Assembly (NCBI RefSeq): GCF_021044425.1
Contig: NZ_JAJNEC010000007.1
Location: 496,001 to 560,000 of the forward strand
DNA from: Niabella pedocola
Lineage (GTDB): Bacteria > Bacteroidota > Bacteroidia > Chitinophagales > Chitinophagaceae
Direction: 5' to 3'
DNA: 64,000 nucleotides
In this document: positions 36,908 through 45,278 of the stretch, piece by piece
Layout: every line of letters begins with the position of its first letter
Numbering within the stretch: the stretch's first letter is position 1
The notes under the pieces: generated by a model
What the model was told of the DNA's origin: nothing
Databases searched by the model: none
What the model saw: the letters and a program-made list of their open reading frames with translations, nothing else
Program-made: the position numbers and the translations under genes

Positions 36908-37387
36908 ATGAACCAGGTATATTTATTAATAGGAGGAAACCTGGGCGACCGTACCGCCCATCTGGCACAGGCCCGTGCCCTCATTGGCCGTTCTATCGGC
37001 CCTATCCGGAAAGCCTCTGCCCTTTATGAAACCGCCGCATGGGGATTGGTGCATCAGCCGGACTTTTACAACCAGGCACTCGAAGTTTCCACGGCATTGC
37101 AGCCGGAGCCGCTGATGCAAATGATCTTAACGATCGAGGCAGATATGGGTCGCATCCGGAACGAACGGTACGGCCCCCGGGTGATCGATATCGATATTTT
37201 ATTGTACAACGACCTTATTTGCACATCACCCCGGGTAACCCTGCCCCATCCCCGGATGCAGGAGCGCCGCTTTGTATTGGCACCGCTGAACGAGATTGCT
37301 CCGGAACTGCAACACCCGGTACTGCATCAGACCATCCGCCAATTGCTTGATACCGTCAGCGATGATTCCGCCGTAAAAAAAATATAA
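36908..37387 (+). CDS. folK: 2-amino-4-hydroxy-6-hydroxymethyldihydropteridine pyrophosphokinase (HPPK)
   Basis: A 159-residue protein of normal length. The family start VYLLIGGNLGDR (GSNLGDR-like), the substrate loop ASALYETAAWG, FYNQALEVST, the IEADMGRIRNERYGPRVIDIDILLY signature with the two Mg-binding Asp residues (DIDIL), and LPHPRMQERRFVLAPLNEIAP are all present. It transfers pyrophosphate from ATP in folate synthesis. The deoxynucleoside kinase gene follows after 35 bases on the same strand, a pairing often seen in this phylum. Confidence 0.96.
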   Translation: MNQVYLLIGGNLGDRTAHLAQARALIGRSIGPIRKASALYETAAWGLVHQPDFYNQALEVSTALQPEPLMQMILTIEADMGRIRNERYGPRVIDIDILLYNDLICTSPRVTLPHPRMQERRFVLAPLNEIAPELQHPVLHQTIRQLLDTVSDDSAVKKI

Positions 37388-37422
37388 GGTTTCGAAATTG
37401 TACTTACTTTGCAGCCAGTTAC

Positions 37423-38058
37423 ATGCAGTACGATTTTATCACTATTGAAGGAAATATTGGTGCGGGGAAAACAACCCTTGCCACGGCATTGAGCAAAACA
37501 TACAATGCCCGCCTGGTGCTGGAAGAATTTGCCGACAACCCCTTTTTGCCAAAGTTCTATGAAAACCCGCAGCAGTTTGCCTTTCCGCTGGAATTGTTCT
37601 TCATGGCCGAGCGGTATAAGCAATTGCAGGAGCTGCTCGTGCAAAAAAATATGTTCCAGCAACTCACGATCAGCGATTACCTGTTTACAAAATCACTACT
37701 GTTTGCCCGGGTTACGCTTTCCGACGACGAGTACAAGCTTTACCAGCGCCTGTTTGAGATCGTACAGCAACAGCTGATACAACCGCAGCTGCTGATTTAC
37801 CTGCATGCACCGGTTCGAAAATTACAGGAAAACATCAAAAAAAGACAGCGCAGCTATGAGCAGAAAATTCCGGACGCATACCTGCAACGGATCCAGGAAA
37901 CCTACCTGCAGTATATTAAACTGCTGCCGTTGCCGATTTTATTTGTAGACGCCTCCCATGCCGACTTTATTACCAACCAGGTGCACCTGGATATTATCCG
38001 CGCGGCACTCGAAAAGCCGTATCCTGCGGGAATGCACCCGATCGCGCTGCAGCCTTGA
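37423..38058 (+). CDS. Deoxynucleoside kinase family protein
   Basis: A 211-residue cytoplasmic kinase. The P-loop is IEGNIGAGKTTLA at about residues 8-20, followed by the substrate-site segment EEFADNPFLPKFYENP. FPLELFFMAERYKQL, the DRS-like position ISDYLFTKSLLFA, and the lid segment QENIKKRQRSYEQKIPDAYLQRI then appear. It salvages deoxynucleosides by phosphorylation; whether it prefers dA, dG or dC cannot be told by eye. It is probably co-transcribed with folK. A terminator follows 136 bases after its stop. Confidence 0.88.
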   Translation: MQYDFITIEGNIGAGKTTLATALSKTYNARLVLEEFADNPFLPKFYENPQQFAFPLELFFMAERYKQLQELLVQKNMFQQLTISDYLFTKSLLFARVTLSDDEYKLYQRLFEIVQQQLIQPQLLIYLHAPVRKLQENIKKRQRSYEQKIPDAYLQRIQETYLQYIKLLPLPILFVDASHADFITNQVHLDIIRAALEKPYPAGMHPIALQP

Positions 38059-38193
38059 GCAGGCCCGGTGTTTTGTTAAGAGTTGGAGGTTTCAAGTTCC
38101 GGGCCAGGTGTGTACCCATTCGGAGCTTCCTGTTTAAAGCACCCAAAAGGGTTTCACCTATCCGGTAAAATCAGACGTTAAAACGTAAAACTC

Positions 38194-38226
38194 GCAACGG
38201 AAGCTTTCAGCTCCGGTTGCTTTTTA
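38194..38226 (+). terminator. Probable terminator after folK/dNK
   Basis: GCAACGGAAGCT and AGCTCCGGTTGC pair with two mismatches around a TTC loop and run straight into TTTTTA on the plus strand. The stem is imperfect, so support is moderate. Confidence 0.55.
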
Positions 38227-38340
38227 GCGATTTGCATGATGCCCTGAATATGGCTGCCCCTAATCTATAAAATTTAGTAATTGAGATAGGAATGTTCATA
38301 TTTGGAATTTAGTATTTAAAATTTAATATCCCCCCTTCCT

Positions 38341-38348
38341 TACCTTTG
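38341..38348 (+). promoter_or_regulatory. Bacteroidota -7 element for the MFS gene
   Basis: TACCTTTG matches TAnnTTTG exactly and ends 8 bases before the ATG at 38357. The transcript would have a leader of only a few bases. No TTG at the usual -33 spacing was found. Confidence 0.45.
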
Positions 38349-38356
38349 CAACCGCA

Positions 38357-39619
38357 ATGGAAAACGAGCAACAACCTGTCGTTCAGGTGACCGATGACCC
38401 CTTTGGAGCGGTACGCATTCCCGAATACCGGAGCCTGATGACCGGGCGCTTTTTATTTGTATGCGCCATGCGTATGATCACTACCGTTGTGGGCTGGTGG
38501 ATTTATCAGCTCACCAGGGATCCGCTGGCCATCGGCCTGATTGGGCTTTCGGAAGTAATCCCCGCACTGAGCCTGGCGCTGTATTCCGGACATAAAGTAG
38601 ATGTCAGCGATAAAAAGAAACTATTGCTGCAATCGATCACCGGCTATTTCCTGGCGGCCTGTTTTCTCTTATTTCTTTCCACCGATACGGCGCAACATTC
38701 GCTGCATATCCGGCATATCACCTGGTTTATTTACGGCACCTTCTTTTTTACAGGCATCCTCCGGTCCTTTGCCGGCCCCTCCCTGAATTCGATGATTGCC
38801 ACCATTGTTCCCCGCCACCTCCTTCAGAACGCCACTACCTGGAACCAGGGCACCTGGCTCTCCGCTTCGGTAACCGGGCACGCTGTGGGAGGTTTTCTGA
38901 TTGCGCTTACCGGCATCACCCATACCCTGATCGTGATCGCCGCACTGATATTTATAGCCCTGCTCATCCTTACACAGCTAAAACCCAAACCACCCCATAA
39001 AGGAAATATTGAAAAGAAAACCTGGGAAAGTGTGCAGGAAGGATTACGGTTCGTATTCCGCACCAAGGCCCTGCTGGCGGCCATGGCACTGGATATGTTT
39101 GCCGTACTTTTCGGAGGTGCAGTAGCACTGATCCCGGTGTTTGCTTCCGATATTTTAAAGATCGGTCCTGTGGGATATGGCTGGCTGAATGCCGCCTCCG
39201 ATATCGGGTCTATTATCATTGTACTGATCCTCACTTTTGCCCCCATGAAAAAAGCTCAGGGCAAAAAAATGCTGATCGCAGTTGCGGGTTATGGTATTTG
39301 TATTATTTTATTCGGACTCTCCAAATGGTTCCTGCTTTCATTTTTTGCGTTGCTCATATCCGGCATCCTTGATGGCATCAGCGTAGTGGTAAGAGGCACC
39401 GTTATGCAATTATTAACGCCGGATCATATGCGCGGGCGGGTCAGCAGCGTCAGCAGCATGTTTGTTACCAGCAGCAATGAGCTCGGACAGTTTGAAAGCG
39501 GTGTAATGTCGCGGGCATTAGGGGTCATCCCTTCCGTGATCTTTGGTGGTGGCATGACCCTCATTGTGGTGGTTACCGCCTGGCTGAAGGCACCTACACT
39601 CCGGAAATTTGAATACTGA
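38357..39619 (+). CDS. Major facilitator superfamily transporter (enterobactin-exporter-like)
   Basis: A 420-residue membrane protein with about twelve hydrophobic helices. An N-terminal cytosolic stretch of about 20 residues precedes FRSLMTGRFLF-type wording (YRSLMTGRFLFVCAMRM). The loop between helices 2 and 3 contains SGHKVDVSDKKKLLL, the MFS motif A position. A second loop LTPDHMRGRVSSVSSM matches the MFS family of EntS/DHA3-type exporters. It probably exports a small molecule or drug by proton antiport; the substrate cannot be read. It is a single gene with its own -7 element. Confidence 0.85.
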   Translation: MENEQQPVVQVTDDPFGAVRIPEYRSLMTGRFLFVCAMRMITTVVGWWIYQLTRDPLAIGLIGLSEVIPALSLALYSGHKVDVSDKKKLLLQSITGYFLAACFLLFLSTDTAQHSLHIRHITWFIYGTFFFTGILRSFAGPSLNSMIATIVPRHLLQNATTWNQGTWLSASVTGHAVGGFLIALTGITHTLIVIAALIFIALLILTQLKPKPPHKGNIEKKTWESVQEGLRFVFRTKALLAAMALDMFAVLFGGAVALIPVFASDILKIGPVGYGWLNAASDIGSIIIVLILTFAPMKKAQGKKMLIAVAGYGICIILFGLSKWFLLSFFALLISGILDGISVVVRGTVMQLLTPDHMRGRVSSVSSMFVTSSNELGQFESGVMSRALGVIPSVIFGGGMTLIVVVTAWLKAPTLRKFEY

Positions 39620-39808
39620 TTTTTATAGCACCGGCGGCGGTGCTCCTGTCGGCTTTACTTGTGTCACTCACTGCGGCTTCAATGCATAGCCCATCACCGT
39701 CATCCCGGGAAGAATAACCGGCAACATCCCAACGCAGCGGGGGGGTCTCTACGCACACAGACAGCTGCTTTTTTTTATACAATTCCCTATCTTTATCCAA
39801 ATCATTGT

Positions 39809-40618
39809 ATGTTTTCCAAACAGTATTTGTCCACCCTTGCTTTTTTCGTTCTTGCAGTTGTTTTTTTCTACGGCTGCACCAGCTCACGCCGCACAGCGGA
39901 ACAAGACGGCTGGATCAGTCTGTTCAATGGCAAAGATCTCAGCAACTGGATCGTAAAGATCCATCATCATGAAACCGGCGATAACTATGCCAACACATTC
40001 CGGGCAGAAGACGGCATGATCAAGGTACGCTATGATGGTTATGATCATTTTAATGAGCGCTACGGACACCTGTATTATAAAATACCCCTGTCCCATTATC
40101 ACCTGAAATTTGAATACCGGTTCCTTCCGCAATCCGAATGGAGAACAGATGCGCCCGAATATACCATTGAAAACAGCGGCATCATGTATCACTCCCAGGA
40201 CCCGCGCACCATGCCTAAAGAACAGGACTGGCCCATCTCCATTGAAATGCAGTTACTGGCTGGTTTGGCAGACGGCCAGCCCAGAACTACCGGTAATATG
40301 TGTTCCCCGGGCACCCATATTTTTTACCAGGGTAAACTGGATACCCGGCATTGTATCAATTCTTCCTCCAAAACCTTTCCGCCCGGCGTTTGGGTAAAGG
40401 GCGAGCTGATCGTACACGGCGACTCACTGATTACACATATCATCGAAGGCGATACGGTGATGCAATATTCAAAACCCCAGATCGGCGGCCCGGTGGTAAA
40501 CCGGTACGCGCCCGCACAGAAGATCGATGGCAAGGCCCTGACCTCGGGCTATATCGCGTTGCAAAGCGAAGGACAGCCCATCGACTTCAGGAATATACAA
40601 TTGAAGCAATTAAAATAA
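39809..40618 (+). CDS. DUF1080 (3-keto-disaccharide hydrolase domain) lipoprotein
   Basis: About 269 residues from ATG 39809. The frame extends upstream to 39659, but the first 50 residues there look random and the lipoprotein signal MFSKQYLSTLAFFVLAVVFFYGC (Cys 23) fixes the start. The DUF1080 concanavalin-like domain follows: GWISLFNGKDLSNWIVK, YGHLYYKIPLSHYHLKFEYRF, SGIMYHSQDP, SIEMQLLAG and a closing GYIALQSEGQPIDFRNIQLK. Members hydrolyse 3-keto-glycosides or bind glycans in the periplasm. A near-consensus -7 (TATCTTTA at 39789-39796) lies upstream. Confidence 0.88.
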   Translation: MFSKQYLSTLAFFVLAVVFFYGCTSSRRTAEQDGWISLFNGKDLSNWIVKIHHHETGDNYANTFRAEDGMIKVRYDGYDHFNERYGHLYYKIPLSHYHLKFEYRFLPQSEWRTDAPEYTIENSGIMYHSQDPRTMPKEQDWPISIEMQLLAGLADGQPRTTGNMCSPGTHIFYQGKLDTRHCINSSSKTFPPGVWVKGELIVHGDSLITHIIEGDTVMQYSKPQIGGPVVNRYAPAQKIDGKALTSGYIALQSEGQPIDFRNIQLKQLK

Positions 40619-40998
40619 CCCGCTTCGCCAGGTTGCGATCGAAATGACGGAGCCTTGTTAGCGTTATCCCAGTTGCTTCAGATTTGGAATTTAAAGAGCC
40701 CGTTTGTACCCGGTATGATATTTCAGGTTCCGATGCGCGCGTCAACTTCGCTTCGTTAAGGCCACAGATGTACAGACCTGGTACAGGCGCTGATCGTGCC
40801 TAAAAATATGGCTGCAAAGCACCACAGGCACAATCAGCGTATCTGCTGCAATGATAAAAGAATCGCTTAAGAAACGACATGCTCGAATCTGAAGACGGAT
40901 TGCTGATGACACAAACCGGAGGTCCTGAGAGCGGCACAATGTTTTTAATGCGGTAACAGAAGAATGATGATATTTGCAACCTAAATGCTCAGAAATTT
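40619..40998. other. Intergenic region, no gene supported
   Basis: 380 bases without a supported gene; the minus-strand frame at 40742-40939 shows no domain or signal. Just before cinA, GATATTTG (about 40970-40977) is one mismatch from the -7 consensus and may be the cinA promoter. Confidence 0.4.
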
Positions 40999-42279
40999 AT
41001 GAATGCGTCTATCATTACAATCGGGGATGAATTACTGATCGGACAAACCATCGATACAAACAGTGCTTTTATAGCACAGGAATTCAACAAAAAGGGCATC
41101 TGGGTAAAAAGACGCGTAGCCGTGGGTGATGTGGCCGAAGACATTGAAAAGGCACTGGATGAAGAGTCTCTGCAGGCACAGATCGTTATACTTACCGGCG
41201 GACTGGGACCTACAGCTGATGATATCACCAAGCCGCTTTTAAACAACTATTTCGGGGGCAAAATGGTGATCGATCCCAAAGTAGCCGAACATATCGAGTA
41301 CCTGTTCCGGGAGGTATACCGCAAGCCCGGACCGATTGCCGAACGCAATAAAAAACAGGCGGAAGTACCGGACGTGGCCAAAGTGCTGCACAATGCCCGC
41401 GGATCTGCACCGGGCATGTGGTTCGAGAAAACGGTAAAGGGCCGGAATGTGGTATTTGTTTCATTACCCGGTGTGCCGCATGAAATGAAAGGACTATTAG
41501 TAGAAGAAGTGATCCCCCGGCTGTTGAAGTATTTTAAATTTCCGTTTATCATTCACCGCACGGCGCTTACCGCCGGCCTGGGTGAATCGATGGTGGCCGA
41601 GCGGCTGATTGATTTTGAAGCTGCCCTGCCCCGGCATATAAAACTCGCTTACCTGCCCAGCTACGGTGCCGTAAAACTGCGGCTCACCGCACAGGGACAG
41701 CAGGAGGAACAACTAACCGAACAAATCAACTTTCAGTTTGATCAGCTGACGGCCCTGCTGAGCGATATTCTTGTTTCAAAGGCAGATGAGCCCATCGAAA
41801 AGATCATCGGCCAGTTGCTCCTGCACCGGAAAAAAACGATGGCCACTGCAGAGAGCTGTACCGGTGGCAATGTGGCCCACTGGATCACCCGCATACCCGG
41901 TGCATCTGCTTACTACAACGGAAGCATCGTATCGTATTCCAATCTTGTTAAAGAAGCCTTGCTAGCAGTGCCCTCCGGAACACTGCGCAGGCAGGGAGCC
42001 GTAAGCAGCGAAACCGTAGAAGCCATGGTAAAAGGTGCTTTACAACAGCTGGGCGCCGACTATGCGGTTGCTACTTCCGGCATTGCCGGGCCGGACGGCG
42101 GCACCCCGGATAAACCGGTAGGAACCATCTGGATTGCAGCGGGCAACCAGGACCGGGTTGTTACCAAATTACTACAACTCCGTTTTGACCGCGAACAGAA
42201 TATAGAGATCACTACGATGCAGGCACTTTTACTATTGCGCCGGGTGATCCTCGACCTGGAAGCAGATCCGGCTTTATAG
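40999..42279 (+). CDS. cinA: CinA-like protein (nicotinamide-nucleotide amidase / competence-damage family)
   Basis: A 426-residue protein of full CinA length. The N-terminal MoaB-like COG1058 domain (MNASIITIGDELLIGQTIDT, ILTGGLGPTADDITK, RGSAPGMWFEK, LPGVPHEMKGLL) is intact. The C-terminal amidase domain (about 255-420) has MATAESCTGGNVAHWIT, GSIVSYSNLVKEALLAV, GAVSSETVEAM and ATSGIAGPDGGTPDKPVGTIWI. The family deamidates nicotinamide mononucleotide and hydrolyses ADP-ribose in pyridine-nucleotide recycling. Its last six bases overlap the end of the convergent nucleotidase gene. Confidence 0.95.
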   Translation: MNASIITIGDELLIGQTIDTNSAFIAQEFNKKGIWVKRRVAVGDVAEDIEKALDEESLQAQIVILTGGLGPTADDITKPLLNNYFGGKMVIDPKVAEHIEYLFREVYRKPGPIAERNKKQAEVPDVAKVLHNARGSAPGMWFEKTVKGRNVVFVSLPGVPHEMKGLLVEEVIPRLLKYFKFPFIIHRTALTAGLGESMVAERLIDFEAALPRHIKLAYLPSYGAVKLRLTAQGQQEEQLTEQINFQFDQLTALLSDILVSKADEPIEKIIGQLLLHRKKTMATAESCTGGNVAHWITRIPGASAYYNGSIVSYSNLVKEALLAVPSGTLRRQGAVSSETVEAMVKGALQQLGADYAVATSGIAGPDGGTPDKPVGTIWIAAGNQDRVVTKLLQLRFDREQNIEITTMQALLLLRRVILDLEADPAL

Positions 42280-42795
42280 CAAAACCAGCTGTACCTCCTG
42301 CCAGTTCGCCACCCGCTGATGTTTTCCCGGGTCGCGTTTCATATTATGCGGTTGGGAAAACAGCAGGGTTTTTCCATCAAAATGATCGAGGTTTTTAAAA
42401 TGGTCATCCAGCATAATATCGCCATAAACGATCTTTTTAGAACCACAAAGCACCAGTTGTTCCCAGATCAAAAAAGAAAAATGCTGCTGCAGCCATTGAT
42501 ATTTTTCATACAAACTCAGAGGAAACTCCATGGCCGAAGAAACAATATACAGATCGTATTGCTGGTTTAGCTGCCGCATCACTTCTATGCTTCCCGGCAT
42601 TACCGGCGCTTCCAGAAAAAAACCAGGGGTATTCACATAGGTTCTTACATGCTGAAAGGCTTCTCTTTCTGTTTTTCCGATAAGGGATGCTTCATCCTGC
42701 GTTATACCCAGGTCTAACTGCTCATATTTCCTGAACTGGCTGTATACATCGGCCAGCACGCCATCCATGTCTACAATCAAGCGTTTCATATCCAT
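42274..42795 (-). CDS. 5'(3')-deoxyribonucleotidase (HAD family, NT5C-like)
   Basis: A 173-residue HAD phosphatase. Motif I is LIVDMDGVLADVYSQF (Asp nucleophile near residue 9). A small cap follows, with motif II LYIVSSAMEFP and the motif IV region GDIMLDDHFKNLDHF. The overall form matches the type-C cytosolic deoxyribonucleotidase family that removes phosphate from dUMP/dTMP and so limits dNTP pools. Its 3' end overlaps the cinA 3' end by six bases, so the two convergent transcripts must overlap. Confidence 0.85.
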   Translation of the reverse strand: MDMKRLIVDMDGVLADVYSQFRKYEQLDLGITQDEASLIGKTEREAFQHVRTYVNTPGFFLEAPVMPGSIEVMRQLNQQYDLYIVSSAMEFPLSLYEKYQWLQQHFSFLIWEQLVLCGSKKIVYGDIMLDDHFKNLDHFDGKTLLFSQPHNMKRDPGKHQRVANWQEVQLVLL

Positions 42796-42843
42796 ACTTT
42801 TCTCATGAAGCAGTACCTTTTTAACGTAACTGCTCCGTTCCTG

Positions 42844-43365
42844 TTAAACGGCCTCAAATTCTTTTGCATACACCACAATACCCGATACCTGTTTCAAGCC
42901 ACACTCTACCAGTTCCACGGCCATAAAAGCCTCATCCGGAACGTCAAATGGCGGCTGTATATTCCAGCGTGAAGCTGGTTGAAACCCAAATTTCGGATAA
43001 TAGGTTTCATGCCCCAGTACAATAACCGAAAGATACCCGATTTCCCGGGCCTTATTCAATCCTGCCTGTATAAGGGCCGCGCCAATGCCCTTTCGCTGAA
43101 AGGAGCTGCGAACCGCTATGGGGGCCAACGCCAGGCTCTCAAAGCGATGATTGAAGCTGTCAATAATCTTTATTTTGGTAAAAAGCACATGTCCAACGAT
43201 TGCGCCGTTCGTTTCTGCTACCAGCGATAGTTCCGGAACAAAAGCACTGCTGTTTCTGAGAAGATCTACCAGGTTTGCTTCGTCTGCCCTCCCAAAAGCT
43301 TCTTCGTTTACCGCAGAGATGGCCGTTACATCTGCACTATGCTCTTTCCGAATCAATACGTCCAT
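42844..43365 (-). CDS. GNAT family N-acetyltransferase (YhbS-like)
   Basis: A 173-residue protein. N-terminal MDVLIRKEHSADVTAISAVNEEAF, acceptor-side strand LVAETNGAIVGHVLFTKIKI, and the acetyl-CoA-binding motif A APIAVRSSFQRKGIGAALIQAGL (R/Q-x-x-G-x-G/A) are visible. VIVLGHETYYPKFGFQPAS is typical of the YhbS branch. The acceptor is unknown. A near-ideal promoter lies immediately upstream (43382-43412), so it forms its own transcript. Confidence 0.88.
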   Translation of the reverse strand: MDVLIRKEHSADVTAISAVNEEAFGRADEANLVDLLRNSSAFVPELSLVAETNGAIVGHVLFTKIKIIDSFNHRFESLALAPIAVRSSFQRKGIGAALIQAGLNKAREIGYLSVIVLGHETYYPKFGFQPASRWNIQPPFDVPDEAFMAVELVECGLKQVSGIVVYAKEFEAV

Positions 43366-43381
43366 TGATCTGAAATTTTAT

Positions 43382-43412
43382 CAAATTTAAAGAAACGAAC
43401 CGCGTAATCAAA
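43382..43412 (-). promoter_or_regulatory. Consensus Bacteroidota promoter for the GNAT gene
   Basis: On the minus strand TTTG (43412-43409), 19 bases, then TAAATTTG (43389-43382). This is the complete TTTG / N19 / TAnnTTTG layout recognised by the Bacteroidota primary sigma factor. The start codon lies 16 bases beyond the -7 box. Confidence 0.65.
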
Positions 43413-43569
43413 GAGGGCCGGTAAATCTTTGCGAAATTTTAGAACTACGAAACAACGCCTAGTTTCCAGGCAAATACCGGCGCCGATTAACCAGTTCGCC
43501 GGCATGCGTAAACGTTAAAAACAGGTCCCGGGTATGTACCCGGCCATCCGGTTACCGGCAATTGCAACT

Positions 43570-44667
43570 TCATATAGCATGCTTCCCGTATTTTTTATAC
43601 CAGCCCACCAGCCAGATCACTACTTCATCGTAGGCATAGGATCCTGCCGGCTGATTGTTGATCTTCAGGTAATTGGCGTATACCCAACTGGTGAGGGCCT
43701 CTACCTTTCCCTGGTATTTTTCGTAAAAGGCGCGATAAGCGGCCATATCCCGCAATACCTGTGGGTGCAGGGTACTGTCATATTGTTTTACTCTTGCAGA
43801 ATCCGCCATATATAACATACGCCGCGCATACACATACATGACAAAATCTGTGGCATACTGAAAGTGGATGGATGGATGTTGCCGGCTGGTTAAAAAACTC
43901 AAAAAATTGGCTTCACTTTCCATTCCATACCCCGCCTGGTGACCGATTTCATGGGTTACCACGGAGGGCAGGAGAAAATCCGGGATGGTCATATTCACCT
44001 GCGCCTCACCGGAAAACGGGTTGTAATAGCCCTGTACGCCCGTATAATTCATTAGCCGGCCAAAAAGCGATCCCTTTACCGATACCGGCCGGCTGTCTAA
44101 AAAAGGATATACTTTCCGCGTAAGGCGATAGGCCTCCTCCGCCTGCTTAAAAAGATATCGCTGATCGGCAAGTGAATCCCGGTCCTGTACCCGCAACAAG
44201 GTTACGTCGTGATTCATGCGGTTATGCAGCAGCTGCACCAGCGTGTCCAGGTCCTGCACCGTTACCTTCTTATCCGGAAGACCAAACTGAACGGCAATTC
44301 CCTGGCGGCTGTAGTTGAGGCCCCAGGCTGCATAGAAAACAACATAAAGCAGCAGGATAGCAAAACATACCTTGCGAAAACCAGCGCCCCATTTGATCGC
44401 CTGCTTACGCCGGCGGAAGAGCCTGCGGATGCCGCGGACAACGGCAAATATCAAAAAAAGGATCAGAACGGCATACAGGATATCCCCGATACTAAAAGGG
44501 ATCCATCCGAACAGGAACCGCTGGGTTTTTGAAACAATTATATAAAACCCGCGCGTATAATATGTTTCAACAAATCCTGGGAACAGGGACACCAGTTTGA
44601 TAAAGATTGCCACTGCTCCAAGCAACACCCAGGTTCTGTACGTACGTATCCATATCAGCCATTTCAT
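43570..44667 (-). CDS. DUF3810 family membrane protein with HExxH motif
   Basis: A 365-residue protein. Three hydrophobic helices (about 13-30, 58-78, 98-118) are followed by an outside-facing domain. This includes VVTHEIGHQAGYGMESEANFLSF, a zinc-binding HExxH with a further Glu about nine residues on, the gluzincin spacing. NYTGVQGYYNPFSGEAQVN precedes it. The family (DUF3810) is widespread in Bacteroidota and Firmicutes and uncharacterised; a membrane-bound metallopeptidase is a reasonable inference. It is divergent from the GNAT gene at 44727, and their promoters lie within the 60-base gap. Confidence 0.85.
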   Translation of the reverse strand: MKWLIWIRTYRTWVLLGAVAIFIKLVSLFPGFVETYYTRGFYIIVSKTQRFLFGWIPFSIGDILYAVLILFLIFAVVRGIRRLFRRRKQAIKWGAGFRKVCFAILLLYVVFYAAWGLNYSRQGIAVQFGLPDKKVTVQDLDTLVQLLHNRMNHDVTLLRVQDRDSLADQRYLFKQAEEAYRLTRKVYPFLDSRPVSVKGSLFGRLMNYTGVQGYYNPFSGEAQVNMTIPDFLLPSVVTHEIGHQAGYGMESEANFLSFLTSRQHPSIHFQYATDFVMYVYARRMLYMADSARVKQYDSTLHPQVLRDMAAYRAFYEKYQGKVEALTSWVYANYLKINNQPAGSYAYDEVVIWLVGWYKKYGKHAI

Positions 44668-44672
44668 ACAAA

Positions 44673-44680
44673 CAAATGTA
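44673..44680 (-). promoter_or_regulatory. -7 element for the DUF3810 gene
   Basis: TACATTTG on the minus strand matches TAnnTTTG and ends 5 bases from the ATG (44667-44665), so the mRNA would be leaderless or nearly so. No -33 TTG was found at normal spacing. Confidence 0.4.
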
Positions 44681-44715
44681 TCATATTAAATGTATGATCC
44701 TACCCCTGCTCTTAT

Positions 44716-44723
44716 TAATTTTG
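44716..44723 (+). promoter_or_regulatory. -7-like element for the second GNAT gene
   Basis: TAATTTTG matches TAnnTTTG and ends 3 bases before the ATG at 44727, which would give a leaderless transcript. No -33 element was seen, so this may be chance in AT-rich DNA. Confidence 0.3.
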
Positions 44724-44726
44724 AGT

Positions 44727-45278
44727 ATGAAAATCGATCCGGTTACCGTAACACTGAAGAATAACGTAACCGTCACCATAAGAGCGGCGGTAAAAGCAGA
44801 TGCAGCAGGAATGCTGGATGCAGGATGGCGTTATTTACAGGAAAGCCCGCACTTTATTACCACTGTTAATGAATTCAATTTTACAAAGCCACAGGAGCAG
44901 GCCTGGATCCGCTCTCTGAACGAAAGCGACAACAGCCTGCTATTGGTTGCACTGTACAATAATAAGATCATTGGAAATATTCAGTTGCGTGGGGAACCCC
45001 GCAGTAAGATCCGGCACAATGCCCTGCTGGGAATTGCCATCCGGAAACAGTGGCAGGCAATCGGGCTGGGTACCGCCCTGATGCATACCGCCATCAACTG
45101 GGCCCGGACCAAGGGCGCGCTTAAAACGATCTGGCTGCATGTACACGCTACCAATGAACACGCCATTGCGCTTTATCGAAAAATGGGATTCAGGGAAGCC
45201 GGACGGCAACCATATTATATAAAAGAGCCGGACGGCCGGTTTACAGATAATCTGCTTATGGGCCTGTTATTGGAATAA
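44727..45278 (+). CDS. GNAT family N-acetyltransferase
   Basis: About 183 residues from ATG 44727. The frame is open from 44607, but that part overlaps the divergent DUF3810 start, and the GNAT fold begins at VTVTIRAAVKADAAGML. Acetyl-CoA motif: ALLGIAIRKQWQAIGLGTALMHTAI (Q/R-x-x-G-x-G/A); then TIWLHVHATNEHAIALYRKMGFREAG, the N-x-x-A-i-x-l-Y-x-k-x-G-F signature of the RimI/PhnO-like group. The acceptor is unknown. Its stop abuts the stop of the convergent M20 gene with no spacer. Confidence 0.87.
   Translation: MKIDPVTVTLKNNVTVTIRAAVKADAAGMLDAGWRYLQESPHFITTVNEFNFTKPQEQAWIRSLNESDNSLLLVALYNNKIIGNIQLRGEPRSKIRHNALLGIAIRKQWQAIGLGTALMHTAINWARTKGALKTIWLHVHATNEHAIALYRKMGFREAGRQPYYIKEPDGRFTDNLLMGLLLE

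Noticed and set aside
39627..39644. Hairpin AGCACCG / CGGTGCT after the MFS gene as a terminator
   Set aside because: The 7-bp stem is good but no T-tract follows on either strand.
40742..40939. 65-residue minus-strand frame upstream of cinA
   Set aside because: No family, signal peptide or promoter; codon content does not stand out from the noncoding spacer.
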